64,000 bases of DNA from DASSFG01 sp035547915 (GCA_035547915.1 DASZTS010000118.1:62001-126000), one strand, 5' to 3'. Numbered from the stretch's first letter, positions 27,126-36,170 are shown. Numbers and translations are program-made. The notes: a model not told the origin generated them from the letters alone.

Positions 27126-27947
27126 ATGACACATTCAACCGTGTCGCAGATCGGTTTCGTATCGCTGGTGTTGGTCGCCATGGCGGCTGCCGTTTTTAGC
27201 AAGCGAGCGGGCGCCGACGGTGAACAAGAAGTCCCGCTTACGATCGAGGGGGGACACGAAACCGATCCGCGCGACCGCGGTCGGCCTGTGGCGCTCGTCG
27301 CGGGGGCGCTCGGCGTCTCAGCGGATGTCTTCCGCGAGGCCTTTTCGCATGTCCGGCCGGCACCGGCGGGCCAGGAGCCCGACCGGGCCCAGGTGCAGCG
27401 GAATAAGTCCGCTTTGCTCGGCGCGCTGGCGAAATACGGCGTGACCAACGATGAGCTGGACCGGGTCTCGGACTACTACCGGATTCCTCCCGGCCGAGGC
27501 AAACTGTGGCCGGTGAAGGCCGCCGCGGGGCATGCGATCCTCAAGAACGGCCGCCTCGAATCGATCGTGATCACCGATCCCGGCTCGGGGTACAACTCGC
27601 CGCCGTCGGTCACGATTCCCGGCTTCCCAGACATCGCCTTGACGGCGAAGCTCGCCTTCGGTTCCGACCTGAAGAAGAACGGTTCCCTCGCTTCGGTAAG
27701 CGAGTCGCAGCCCGGCGACGAGCCTTCGTTTCAACTCGGCCCGCTGCTACCGCCCGACGCGCGCGAGCGGCTGAAGCTGACACCGGACCAACAGGCGGAG
27801 ATCGCCCAACTCGAAACCGAAGTCAAAGAGCGCCTCTCGAAGATCCTGACCGCCGAACAACGGCAAAGACTGTCGGGAGGCTTTGCTCCGCGACGAAACG
27901 ATCCATCCCCCGGCGCCGGGCGCCCACGGAAGACGAACGAGAAGTAG
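27126..27947 (+). CDS. Secreted protein with GSGY-type motif and LTPDQ region
   Basis: 273-residue exported protein. ATG 27126 follows a GGTGGAGGA ribosome site and begins a signal sequence (GFVSLVLVAMAAAVFSKRAGA). The mature part has a helical region (about 55-120), then an ILKNGRLESIVITDPGSGY segment continuing NSPPSVTIPG, a recurrent beta motif of surface proteins, and a C-terminal helix (LKLTPDQQAEIAQLETEV...ILTAEQRQRL) resembling the paired LTxxQ motif of periplasmic Spy/CpxP-like proteins. The function is unknown; a periplasmic metal or protein-quality role is possible but unproven. Seventeen bases separate it from the DUF4440 gene downstream, so the two may form an operon. It is divergent from the large gene at 26927. 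Confidence 0.75.
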   Translation: MTHSTVSQIGFVSLVLVAMAAAVFSKRAGADGEQEVPLTIEGGHETDPRDRGRPVALVAGALGVSADVFREAFSHVRPAPAGQEPDRAQVQRNKSALLGALAKYGVTNDELDRVSDYYRIPPGRGKLWPVKAAAGHAILKNGRLESIVITDPGSGYNSPPSVTIPGFPDIALTAKLAFGSDLKKNGSLASVSESQPGDEPSFQLGPLLPPDARERLKLTPDQQAEIAQLETEVKERLSKILTAEQRQRLSGGFAPRRNDPSPGAGRPRKTNEK

Positions 27948-27964
27948 GAGCCTATGGCCGGAAG

Positions 27965-28333
27965 ATGGACGAGCACGCGTTGATCGAACGCCAACTCCAA
28001 GAGCTTGAGTTATCGCTCTTGCAACCGGATGCGCGCAAGTCGGCCCGCGTCGGTGAACTCTTGGCGGACGGGTTCGTCGAGTTTGGATCGTCGGGCCGGG
28101 TGATGACCAAACGCGAGATCGTCGCGGCGCTCCAATCCGAAGTTCCCACGACCATCACCGCCTCGGATCTTCGAGTTCGACTTCTTTCAACCGAATTGGC
28201 ACTGGTCACCTATCGCGCCCTGCACCACGGTGACCCCGCGATTGTTACGCTGCGCAGTTCCATCTGGCAGCGACAAGACGGGCGCTGGCGAATGGTCTTT
28301 CATCAAGGCACGCTCGCCGCACCATCGCGGTGA
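27965..28333 (+). CDS. DUF4440/NTF2-like small protein
   Basis: 122-residue single-domain protein of the DUF4440 (SnoaL/NTF2-like cone) family: an N-terminal helix LIERQLQELELSLLQPD, then FVEFGSSGRVMTKREIVAAL, then RSSIWQRQDGRWRMVFHQGT, the typical 'W-x-x-x-[DG]-G-x-W-x-x-x-F-H-Q-x-T' ending. Such proteins bind small ligands or act as isomerase or cyclase-like accessory enzymes. It is 17 bases after the secreted-protein gene on the same strand. Its last 31 bases overlap the 3' end of the M56 peptidase gene on the other strand; both stops are clear, so the overlap is real and convergent. Confidence 0.9.
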   Translation: MDEHALIERQLQELELSLLQPDARKSARVGELLADGFVEFGSSGRVMTKREIVAALQSEVPTTITASDLRVRLLSTELALVTYRALHHGDPAIVTLRSSIWQRQDGRWRMVFHQGTLAAPSR

Positions 28334-31206
28334 ATCCCATCGTTTCGCGGCGTTGCCCAGGGAATCGCGGGCAGCAGGTCACCGTCGCTCGTCCAGATGC
28401 CTCGGTAGGTCGTACCTTTGCCTTCGTGGAAGAAGGCCCGAACCCAGTCGTCGTGGTTCGGCTGGATCGTAACGAAGGTGAGGGAGACTCGGCTGTCGTC
28501 GATCATATCCGACGAGATCGTAACCGGAACTTCATAGCGGCCCTCTTCGATTTCGAGCTGCCGGAAGATCTTTTCGCGCAGCGGTCGTTGCGATACACCG
28601 ACGAATACCTGGAAGATCACCTGATGTTTGCCCCGCGTCAGGTCAAAGCCGGGCGGGTTCTGGAACGAGATGACGAACTCGCCTGCGTCGTCCGGGCGTC
28701 CGCGGGCAAGCTGGGTTTTCAACGCCACGGCCGGCGAAGCAGGCACCGACTCGCCGATCAGCGATTGGCCGATGTGGAGAGTAGCGCCGGTCGAGAGCGT
28801 CAGCACGGCCGATTGGGCGGTCAATCGAGCATCGCTTTGCTCCAAGACATCGGCCGGATCGTCGACCGTGAGATTGAGCAGGCCCCTGTTGCCGGCAATG
28901 CGGGTCGCTGAACTCTCGGGAGCACCATTTCCCGCCACGCGCATCGCGAGTTCTTCGATGCGAATCTCGCGATCGCCGAATCTCGCGTGTAGATCGCCCT
29001 GTTCGGCAGGAATGAATTTCAATGCCGCGCTGGCCCAGGCCTGCTTGGGGGCGCTCTTGTTCCAAACGACAAATTGGTAACGGAACGTCGTCGGAATGCC
29101 GTCGAGTGTAAAACGGCCCTGTTCGTCGGTCTGTGCGTCGCTCATCACGTTCATGCCGGGCGGGAGTTCCGGTCCTTTCAGCGAGACCGTACTACCGGCC
29201 AGCGGTCGACCTTGCTCATCGACGAGCCGGCCGGCGGCTCTCGCGGCGGGCTGCATGACGAAATCGATCTCCAGCGGCCGCTCGGGCAAGAACACACGGT
29301 CCTCGGTGATGCGCCGGCCCTTCAACTCCGACTCGTCGGGCATGGTCTCGACGATCGCACAATTTCCCTGTCGGTTGAGGTTCCCCTCGAAGCAGCCGGC
29401 TTTGCGGGCCGAGATCAGCGCCACCTGACCGTTGGGGATGAAGTCGAGTTCGTATCGACCATCCTCACCGCTCGTCGTCGTGGCGACGCGCCGCAGCGTG
29501 GCGGGGCCACAATGCGCCACGATCTCGACACCCGCCAGCGGCCGACCGTCGCCGTCCGTCACCCGCCCGAAGGCGCGCCGTTGGCCGCGAGTCGCCTGTC
29601 CCTGCTGAGCCGGTTTGTCCTTCGCCGGGGGATCCGTTTCCGTCGAGCCCCACCAACGCTTCAGAACCGTCTCGCCCGTGCCGAAGTAATTGCCACCGAA
29701 ACCCTCGCCGCCGCCCGACGGATAGAAACTGACGTGTGGCCAACCTTCGCACGCCATCGGTAGAAAGAGCGTGAAGTCGCCGCTCCCCTTTTTGATCTTC
29801 GTCGTCTGAGTCCGATACGACTTGCTCGTTCCGTCGGCCGCGTGCTTGGCCGTCGTATAAGCGGCCAGGGTTGCTTCGTCGCGAGAGGCGAGCGTGTACG
29901 TCCCCTTGATCCAATAGATCTCTCCCGGCTCGAAGGTCTCGGCGGTGCCGCGGACTTCGAGGATCGAAATCTTGTCGCCCTCCAGGAACTTGGTCGCTCC
30001 TTGCTCAAATTTCACGACGTAAGGAAACTCGGAACGCGCGGGGAGGGTGCTCTCGGCGGCTTTGTTCTCATCCGCGGCGGCCGCTTCCGCTTTGACGAAG
30101 CGTACGCACGTCGGCAACACGGTCGCGGCGGCCAGCACGATGAGCAACTTCGATCGCAGACTGACTCGCGGTTTGAATCGGCTTTCCAGAATCATTTCGA
30201 TCCTCTCCTTGAGTGAAAGGGAACGTAGGAACGGACTGGCCGGTAGAACACCCCTATGCGGGCCCACTGAGGAGGCGCTGAGCGACTCAGCCGCGGTGAA
30301 AACGACTCCGGCGTACGATCTCCTTCCGTCGGGAAAGGCACTCCGGACCCACGCGTCACAACACAGGTCCTCTGCCTCGTGTATCTGCTGCCGAATCAGC
30401 CGCAGCAGCGGGTTCCACCAATAAATGACGGTCACGAGCAGTTCGAGCATCCGCACCCAGTGATCGCGCCTGCGCAGGTGTGCCAGTTCGTGAGCCAGAA
30501 CGAAGGTGATCTGCCGCCCGTCGAGCTGCCGTATGAGCCGCGACGGCAGAACGATCGTGGGACGGCCCACACACCAAAGCAGAGGCACGGCAACACCCTC
30601 CGTGCAGCGCACCGCAGGCACGCGCCGCAGCCCGAGCTTGCCGGCCGCTTCGGCCGCGAGGATTTCGAGCGACTCGGGCGCCGGTAGCATCTCTCGCACG
30701 GCGCGTTCGAATCGCACGATGCGGCTCACGATCAGCAACGCGCAGACGGCCGAGCCCACGCCCCAGCACCAGAGGACGACCTCCGCGGCTCGGATTGATC
30801 GGTATGGCACGTCGGCGGCGGGGACCGTCTCGTCCGCGCGGTGCACCGGCTGACGCACGGTTGCGACATCGGCGACCGGCCCGCCGTCGACCGCTTCGTT
30901 CGCATGCCGAGGCGCCACCTTCGGCGACGGCTGCGCCACCTGCGGCCCCTCTGTCAGACTCACCTGCCGCGGTGTCGAGGAGAAGTCGGCCAACGGCGGC
31001 TGGCTCGCCGATGGCGATTCGGGCGGGGTTCGCACCGACCAGTCGACACGCAGCACCGGCGGGGCCACGAGCTTGAGCAATACCAAGAGCCACAGGGCGT
31101 GCGCCAGCGGCGGGTTGCGCAACTTACGTGTCAGCCCGTAGACCAAGATCGCGAGCGCGAACGCGACGACCGTGTTCTGTGCCGCGATGAGCGGGAGATC
31201 GTTCAT
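28303..31206 (-). CDS. M56-family (BlaR1-type) membrane metallopeptidase fused to carboxypeptidase-regulatory-like domains
   Basis: 967-residue sensor-type peptidase. The N-terminal 365 residues are a BlaR1/MecR1-like integral-membrane M56 domain with about four helices, the zinc site H239-E-L-A-H243 (HELAHLRRRDHW) and the conserved DAWV region (EAEDLCCDAWV). In BlaR1, activation of this cytoplasmic peptidase destroys the repressor BlaI; here the BlaI gene precedes it by 12 bases, so the same logic is likely. Unlike BlaR1, the extracellular C-terminal 600 residues show no penicillin-binding SxxK, SxN or KTG pattern; instead they carry at least two carboxypeptidase-regulatory-like repeats (GRVTDGDGRPLAGVEIVA and GRLVDEQGRPLAGSTVSL) and further beta-rich sequence. 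The signal sensed is unknown. Its 3' end overlaps the DUF4440 gene by 31 bases. Confidence 0.93.
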   Translation of the reverse strand: MNDLPLIAAQNTVVAFALAILVYGLTRKLRNPPLAHALWLLVLLKLVAPPVLRVDWSVRTPPESPSASQPPLADFSSTPRQVSLTEGPQVAQPSPKVAPRHANEAVDGGPVADVATVRQPVHRADETVPAADVPYRSIRAAEVVLWCWGVGSAVCALLIVSRIVRFERAVREMLPAPESLEILAAEAAGKLGLRRVPAVRCTEGVAVPLLWCVGRPTIVLPSRLIRQLDGRQITFVLAHELAHLRRRDHWVRMLELLVTVIYWWNPLLRLIRQQIHEAEDLCCDAWVRSAFPDGRRSYAGVVFTAAESLSASSVGPHRGVLPASPFLRSLSLKERIEMILESRFKPRVSLRSKLLIVLAAATVLPTCVRFVKAEAAAADENKAAESTLPARSEFPYVVKFEQGATKFLEGDKISILEVRGTAETFEPGEIYWIKGTYTLASRDEATLAAYTTAKHAADGTSKSYRTQTTKIKKGSGDFTLFLPMACEGWPHVSFYPSGGGEGFGGNYFGTGETVLKRWWGSTETDPPAKDKPAQQGQATRGQRRAFGRVTDGDGRPLAGVEIVAHCGPATLRRVATTTSGEDGRYELDFIPNGQVALISARKAGCFEGNLNRQGNCAIVETMPDESELKGRRITEDRVFLPERPLEIDFVMQPAARAAGRLVDEQGRPLAGSTVSLKGPELPPGMNVMSDAQTDEQGRFTLDGIPTTFRYQFVVWNKSAPKQAWASAALKFIPAEQGDLHARFGDREIRIEELAMRVAGNGAPESSATRIAGNRGLLNLTVDDPADVLEQSDARLTAQSAVLTLSTGATLHIGQSLIGESVPASPAVALKTQLARGRPDDAGEFVISFQNPPGFDLTRGKHQVIFQVFVGVSQRPLREKIFRQLEIEEGRYEVPVTISSDMIDDSRVSLTFVTIQPNHDDWVRAFFHEGKGTTYRGIWTSDGDLLPAIPWATPRNDGIHRDGAASVP

Positions 31207-31218
31207 GTCGGCCTCGCG

Positions 31219-31602
31219 TCACGTTCGGTATTTGTCGAGCAACACGCGAATCTCGACCGCTTCTTCTTCGCTGAGCCGCTTCTGATCGATCAACCGCAGG
31301 ATCAACGGCGCGACCGAATTGGTGCCCAGCCGCTCGACGAGTGCCTCCAGTTCGTGACCGAGAATGTCGGTGGACGAGGCCGTGGCCGAGAAGACGTGGA
31401 CGAACGAACCGCGGTCGCGCGAAACGAGCCCTTTGCGTTCGAGCCGCTGTAAGAACGAGTGGACGGCTGCGAACTCCGATTCGGCACCCTTGGGATAGAC
31501 TGCGGCGGTGATCGCCTTGGCCGCGAGCGGTCCGCGCTCCCACAACACCTTCAACACCGCCAATTCGGCATCGGTGACTAGGACCGGTTTCTTCTTGGCC
31601 AC
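31219..31602 (-). CDS. BlaI/MecI-family transcriptional repressor
   Basis: 127-residue winged-helix repressor of the BlaI/MecI family, which dimerises and binds palindromic operators until cleaved by an M56 peptidase. Readable features are LVTDAELAVLKVLWERGPL (helix-turn-helix lead-in), VHSFLQRLERKGLV (recognition region) and the C-terminal dimerisation helix DQKRLSEEEAVEIRVLLDKY. The GTG at 31602 is favoured because GAAGGG lies at a normal distance; an ATG at 31623 is possible but has its ribosome site too close. It is the first gene of a blaI-M56 operon, and an imperfect palindrome overlaps the -10 box of its own promoter (31638-31653), consistent with autorepression. Confidence 0.93.
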   Translation of the reverse strand: MAKKKPVLVTDAELAVLKVLWERGPLAAKAITAAVYPKGAESEFAAVHSFLQRLERKGLVSRDRGSFVHVFSATASSTDILGHELEALVERLGTNSVAPLILRLIDQKRLSEEEAVEIRVLLDKYRT

Positions 31603-31637
31603 GCCGGAACCCTTCTCATACACCTCATAAGCAACAT

Positions 31638-31653
31638 GCCTATGATCATAAGC
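31638..31653. promoter_or_regulatory. Putative BlaI-type operator overlapping the -10 box
   Basis: GCCTATGATCATAAGC is an imperfect 16-base palindrome (one mismatched pair) around a perfect 10-base core TATGATCATA at 31641-31650. It covers the minus-strand -10 element of the blaI promoter. The classical staphylococcal operator (TACTAC...GTAGTA) is different, so recognition by this repressor is inference. Confidence 0.6.
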
Positions 31654-31672
31654 ACGCCGCCTATTGTGTCAA
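31645..31672 (-). promoter_or_regulatory. Sigma70-type promoter for blaI-M56 operon
   Basis: On the minus strand, TTGACA (31672-31667, perfect -35) and TATGAT (31650-31645, 5 of 6 to the -10 consensus) are separated by 16 bases. The predicted transcript would start near 31638, about 36 bases before the GTG at 31602. This is the strongest promoter-like element in the window. Confidence 0.65.
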
Positions 31673-31740
31673 GAGCTCTTACTCGGCAGGCTGGATCAAC
31701 ACGCGGTCGGTCGATGGGGTAGCGTGCATCGCGTCCTGTG

Positions 31741-33300
31741 TCACGCACCTCGGAGCGCGAAGACGTGGGCCTGCCACGGTTCGAGCTCGAGGTAGAGTCC
31801 GCGGGAACTCAGGTCGCCTCCGTTACGATCGTAAGTGATGTCACTGAGGAGATCCCTGAGCTGCCAACTCCGGTCGCCAAGATCGGGGAAAGGAAGATGA
31901 ACGTAGCACTGGCTCCGGTTGGCCGCGTAGTTCACCGCGACGACGAGCCTGTCTTCGCCCGGCGCTTCCCAGGCGAAGGCAACGAAGCAATCGGCCGTCC
32001 AATTACCTTCCCAGGCGGAGGTACATTCCAGTAAGCGCCATTGGCCACTCCGCACGACCGGTCGGCGAAGCACCGCCAGGAGACGTGCGTAGAAGGACTC
32101 GATAGCAACGTCCGTCACCTCGATAGGTCGGCGGCAGAGGTGCGGCGAGACGCGCTTCTTCCACCCCTGGAGCTGACCTTCCTGGAAGAAACGCATCCCG
32201 GGCGCCAGGAAGGTGACGACGGCGGCGGCACGATGCATCTCGGGCGCGAAGACGGCGGCGGCGCGGGGCTCGTCGTGGTTCTCGAGGAAACGGGCCAGCT
32301 TGTCCTGAAAATCGAGGCCGGCCCAGAAATGCTCGCGCACCGACCGTGCGTTGCCGGCGCGGAGCCGATCATAGAGCCGCTTATCGTAGGTATAGTCGAA
32401 GCCCTGCTGCTGAAGAGTCCATTCCAGGTCCCAATACACCTCGGCCAAAAAACAGAAATCCTTGTGCCGCTGCCGCACCTGTTGCGTGGCCCGCGGCCAG
32501 AACGGCTGAGCGCGAATGCCCCAGGTACGCTCAAAAACGTCTGGCAGGATGAGCATGGCCATGTCGCAGCGCACCCCGTCGCACTGCTCGGCAACGCGGG
32601 TCAGCTCGCCGATCATCGCCTGCTGCAAGGCCGGATTGCCGTAGTTGAGCTGCAAGGTGTCGGGCCATCCGGGGAAGTACGGATCCCTGCCGTGTGCCAA
32701 CAGCCGGTCACCCTGTTTGCGGTGGGCCCAGATGAAATTGTGCGGCGCGCGGGCCAGGTCGAGTTCGCTGCCGCCCACGTAGAACTCCGGATGCTCTTCG
32801 ACCCAGGGATGGTCCAAGGCCGTGTGATTGGGGACGAAGTCGAGCATCAACCGCATCCCACGGCTGCGCAGCCGCGCGCGGAAACGGGCCAGCGCTTCGT
32901 CTCCGCCGATGCGCCGATCGACGTGATAGTCGGCGATGGCGAAACCCGATCCGCCGATGTCGTCGTCGACCAGGTCGGGCAGCGTGTCGCGAAACTCCGA
33001 CCGCCACACCGTGCTCGCGCAGGAAACAGCCTGACCGGCCGGTCCCGTCTGCCACACACTCAGCAGCCAGATCCAATCGCAACCGATCTCAGCCAGCCGG
33101 TCAAGCTCGGCCTCGTCCACATCATCGAGCGTCGCGGGCCGGCCCAGTTTGCGGGCCAACTCCGTCAGCCAGACGCGGGTGTTGATCTGATAGAGCGACG
33201 GATAGCGCGGCGCCTTGGTCTTCCAAGGCTCTGGGACAGTCGGCGACAACGTCGTGGAGAGGAGTTCGTCTGTAGCGGAGGCAAGCGGTATTGTCGACAT
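31741..33300 (-). CDS. GH13 alpha-amylase-family protein
   Basis: 519-residue glycoside hydrolase/transglycosylase of family GH13. The three catalytic positions are recognisable: nucleophile in DGVRCDMAML (about residue 245), acid/base in CFLAEVYWDL (about 286) and stabiliser in ENHDEPRAA (about 342); MLDFVPNHTALDHP supplies the conserved first region. It lacks a signal peptide, so it is probably cytoplasmic. The small C-terminal beta domain (FVAFAWEAPGEDRLVVAVNY) fits. The ATG at 33300 is chosen since it sits 7 bases after the stop of the upstream glucosidase and starts a family-like N terminus; the frame extends to 33408 inside that gene. Co-transcribed with the GH63-like gene. Substrate (glycogen, trehalose or sucrose type) not determined. 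Confidence 0.93.
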   Translation of the reverse strand: MSTIPLASATDELLSTTLSPTVPEPWKTKAPRYPSLYQINTRVWLTELARKLGRPATLDDVDEAELDRLAEIGCDWIWLLSVWQTGPAGQAVSCASTVWRSEFRDTLPDLVDDDIGGSGFAIADYHVDRRIGGDEALARFRARLRSRGMRLMLDFVPNHTALDHPWVEEHPEFYVGGSELDLARAPHNFIWAHRKQGDRLLAHGRDPYFPGWPDTLQLNYGNPALQQAMIGELTRVAEQCDGVRCDMAMLILPDVFERTWGIRAQPFWPRATQQVRQRHKDFCFLAEVYWDLEWTLQQQGFDYTYDKRLYDRLRAGNARSVREHFWAGLDFQDKLARFLENHDEPRAAAVFAPEMHRAAAVVTFLAPGMRFFQEGQLQGWKKRVSPHLCRRPIEVTDVAIESFYARLLAVLRRPVVRSGQWRLLECTSAWEGNWTADCFVAFAWEAPGEDRLVVAVNYAANRSQCYVHLPFPDLGDRSWQLRDLLSDITYDRNGGDLSSRGLYLELEPWQAHVFALRGA

Positions 33301-33307
33301 ACTGCGG

Positions 33308-36064
33308 TCATTGCGCGGCCGCCACGGCCGGCGTTGGGGCTGTGTAGGTTGCCTCGGTATAGGCTCGCCTGCCGTGCGAGAGAGCCCGGTCGGGGCGAAG
33401 CACGGCAAATAGGTGCATGCTGCGGGCGATCACGCCGGTCCAACCCGTCTGGTGACTCGCGCCCAGGCCGGCGCCGTTGTCGCCATGGAAATACTCGTAG
33501 AAGGAGACGCAATCGCGCCAATTCGGATCGTTCTGAAACTTGTCCGCGCCTCCGTATACCGGTCGTCGGCCCGCCGAGTCTTGGAGGAAGATGGCATTCA
33601 GTCGGCGCGAAATCTCTTCGGCCACTTCATACAGGTTCATATAGCGTCCCGACCCCGTCGGGCACTCGACCGTGAACTCGTTGCCGTAGTAGCCGTAGTA
33701 TTGCAGCAAGGCCCGGATGACGAGCATGTTCATCGGCATCCAAATCGGACCGCGCCAGTTCGAGTTGCCGCCGAACATGCCCGTATCGGATTCGGCGGGC
33801 AGGTAGGCCACGCGGTACTCCGCCCCGCCAGCATGCAGTACGTAGGGGTGATCGGCGTGATAGCGCGAGAGCGATCGGATGCCGTAGGGACTGAGGAACT
33901 CGTTTTCGTCGAGCATCCGGGAGAGCACGCGGCGAAGCTTTCCTTCGTTGAGTATGGCCGCCATCGCGCGGCCCGAGTGGCCCAGCTCGCGCGGGTCGTG
34001 AATCGACGACACCAGTTCGGGACGAGCCTCGAGAAACCGTGCCAGCCGCTCATAGACCTCCGGGTGGTGTTCGCGCAACTCGCCTTCGAAGGTGGTTACC
34101 GCACAGAGCGGCAACAGCCCCACCATCGAGCGCACCTTGAGGTGCTGCGATTCGCCGTTGGGCAGACGTAGAACGTCGTAGAAGAATCCGTCCTCTTCGT
34201 CCCACATCCCTTTTTCGTTGCCCAGGTGCATCATGGCCGAAGCGATCCAGAAGAAATGCTCGGCGAACTTGAGGCACATGTCGGTGTAGTCTTCGTCGGT
34301 CAGCGCCAGCACACCAGCGATCTCGAGCATGTTCTGGCAGAATAGCGCCATCCAAGCCGTGCCGTCGGCCTGTTCCAGGCTGCCGCCGGTCGGCAAGGGC
34401 GCGCTGCGGTCGAACACGCCGATATTGTCGAGCCCCAAGAAACCACCCTCGAACACGTTCCGGCCCGTGCGATCTTTGCGATTCACCCACCAGGTGAAGT
34501 TGAGCAATAGCTTCTGAAAACAGGTCTTCAGCCAGCGCACGTCACCCTCGCCGCGCTGCGCCTTCTCCAAGCGGTAGGTGAAGATCGTTGCCCAGGCGTG
34601 TACGGGTGGGTTCACGTCGCCGAAATTCCACTCGTAGGCCGGAATCTGGCCGTTGGGATGCAGATACCGCTCGCGCAGGATGAGGTTGAGTTGCTGCTTG
34701 CCGAAGTCGGCGTCGACGAGCGTCAGCGCCAACACGTGGAACGCCAAATCCCAGGCCGCGTACCAGGGATATTCCCACTTGTCGGGCATGGAAATGACAT
34801 CGGCGTTGTACATGTGGTGCCAATTGTCGTTGCGCGGCGAGGCGCGCCGCATCGGCTTGAACGGATCGCTGCCGCGCTCCTCCAGCCACTTGTCGACGTC
34901 GTAGTAATAGAACTGCTTGCTCCACAGCATTCCGGCCAGCGCCTGACGCATAACGCTGGCCTCGTCGGCGCCGAGTGAGGGCGGAATGACACCCGTGTAG
35001 AACTCGTCGGCTTCGCGTTTCCGCAGAGCAAACACCTCGTCAAAATGGTTACCGAACGGGCCAGGCCCGGCACCGTTGTGCTTGGCAAAATCTCCGGGCG
35101 ACAGAGGCGTGAGACGCAAACGGACCGTTTGGCTCTGACCGGGCGCGACGCTAAGGCGATAGAAGGGCGATACCTTAGTACCTCTCTTCTCCGGGTTCAC
35201 CGCGGCCGCCTGCCCCTGCACGACGAAGTTGTCGATGCCGTCTTTGACATAAGGACTGCGATTGGGGACACCAAAGATCCGCTGCGTGTTCGTTTCGTTT
35301 TCGGTGAAGAGCAGGGGCACCTCGGCGTCACAGTATAAGAAGCGCTCACCCAGTACCGCGTCGCTCGCTCTCACGGTGCTTTGCAGGGCCGTGCCCGGCA
35401 CCTGTTCGAGCGTTGGCCTCTCCGCCATGCTGTGCCACGACCATTGGTTGCGAAACCAGAGTGTCGGCAGCACGGAAAGCTCGGCGGCCTCCGGGCCACG
35501 GTTGTGGACGTTGATCTGCACGAGGATGTCCTCGGGCGAGTATTTGGCGTACTCGACGAAGACGTCGAAGTAGCGGTCCTGATCAAAGATGCCGGTGTCT
35601 AGCAGTTCGTACTCGAACTCGCCGCGTCCGCGACGGCGGTTGGTCTCCACCAACTTGCCATAGGGATACTCGCCGTGCGGATACTTGTAGAGGTACCGCA
35701 TGTACGAGTGCGTCGGCGTGCTGTCGAGGTAGAAGTAATACTCCTTGACGTCCTCGCCGTGGTTCCCCTCGCTGTTGGTCAGGCCAAACAAGCGTTCCTT
35801 CAGGATCGGGTCTTTACCGTTCCAGAGAGCGAGGGCGAAGCATAGCCGCTGCTCATCATCACTGATGCCGGCCAGACCATCTTCTCCCCACCGATAGGCA
35901 CGCGAGCGCGCCTGGTCGTGGCTGAAGTAATCCCAGGCGTCGCCCCCCTCGCTGTAATCCTCGCGCACCGTTCCCCACTGACGCTCGCTGAGATAGGGGC
36001 CCCACTTCTTCCACGGCGCGGATCGCGCCCGGGCGTCATGCAGACGTTGCTGTTCGGCGTTCAT
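33308..36064 (-). CDS. GH63-like glucosidase
   Basis: About 918 residues, matching the cytoplasmic bacterial 'glucosidase' group related to GH63 mannosyl-oligosaccharide glucosidases, with an (alpha/alpha)6 barrel. It opens with WKKWGPYLSERQWGTVREDYS and SRAYRWGEDGLAG, followed by RLCFALALWNGKDPILKERLFGLTN; EYPWYAAWDLAFH and NSNWRGPIWMPMN are typical of the catalytic barrel. No signal peptide is seen, so an intracellular substrate such as a glucosylglycan or compatible solute is plausible. The ATG at 36064 has a GAGG ribosome site and matches family N termini; a GTG at 36106 is also in frame. It is followed by the GH13 gene after 7 bases. Confidence 0.9.
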   Translation of the reverse strand: MNAEQQRLHDARARSAPWKKWGPYLSERQWGTVREDYSEGGDAWDYFSHDQARSRAYRWGEDGLAGISDDEQRLCFALALWNGKDPILKERLFGLTNSEGNHGEDVKEYYFYLDSTPTHSYMRYLYKYPHGEYPYGKLVETNRRRGRGEFEYELLDTGIFDQDRYFDVFVEYAKYSPEDILVQINVHNRGPEAAELSVLPTLWFRNQWSWHSMAERPTLEQVPGTALQSTVRASDAVLGERFLYCDAEVPLLFTENETNTQRIFGVPNRSPYVKDGIDNFVVQGQAAAVNPEKRGTKVSPFYRLSVAPGQSQTVRLRLTPLSPGDFAKHNGAGPGPFGNHFDEVFALRKREADEFYTGVIPPSLGADEASVMRQALAGMLWSKQFYYYDVDKWLEERGSDPFKPMRRASPRNDNWHHMYNADVISMPDKWEYPWYAAWDLAFHVLALTLVDADFGKQQLNLILRERYLHPNGQIPAYEWNFGDVNPPVHAWATIFTYRLEKAQRGEGDVRWLKTCFQKLLLNFTWWVNRKDRTGRNVFEGGFLGLDNIGVFDRSAPLPTGGSLEQADGTAWMALFCQNMLEIAGVLALTDEDYTDMCLKFAEHFFWIASAMMHLGNEKGMWDEEDGFFYDVLRLPNGESQHLKVRSMVGLLPLCAVTTFEGELREHHPEVYERLARFLEARPELVSSIHDPRELGHSGRAMAAILNEGKLRRVLSRMLDENEFLSPYGIRSLSRYHADHPYVLHAGGAEYRVAYLPAESDTGMFGGNSNWRGPIWMPMNMLVIRALLQYYGYYGNEFTVECPTGSGRYMNLYEVAEEISRRLNAIFLQDSAGRRPVYGGADKFQNDPNWRDCVSFYEYFHGDNGAGLGASHQTGWTGVIARSMHLFAVLRPDRALSHGRRAYTEATYTAPTPAVAAAQ

Positions 36065-36170
36065 AGCCGCCTCGCATTCAGGATCGGTTGTGTTTTCGAC
36101 GCTCACCCCGACCGCCCCGACCTTCGGGTATTGCGTGCTGCGTCGATCGGCTCTTTGAGGGTCTGTTCGG

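Noticed and set aside
28303..31206. Beta-lactamase-resistance role for the BlaI-M56 pair
   Set aside because: No penicillin-binding or beta-lactamase motifs are present in the sensor or the neighbouring genes.
32041..33675. 544-codon plus-strand frame opposite the GH13 and GH63-like genes
   Set aside because: It crosses the boundary between two genes with catalytic motifs on the other strand.
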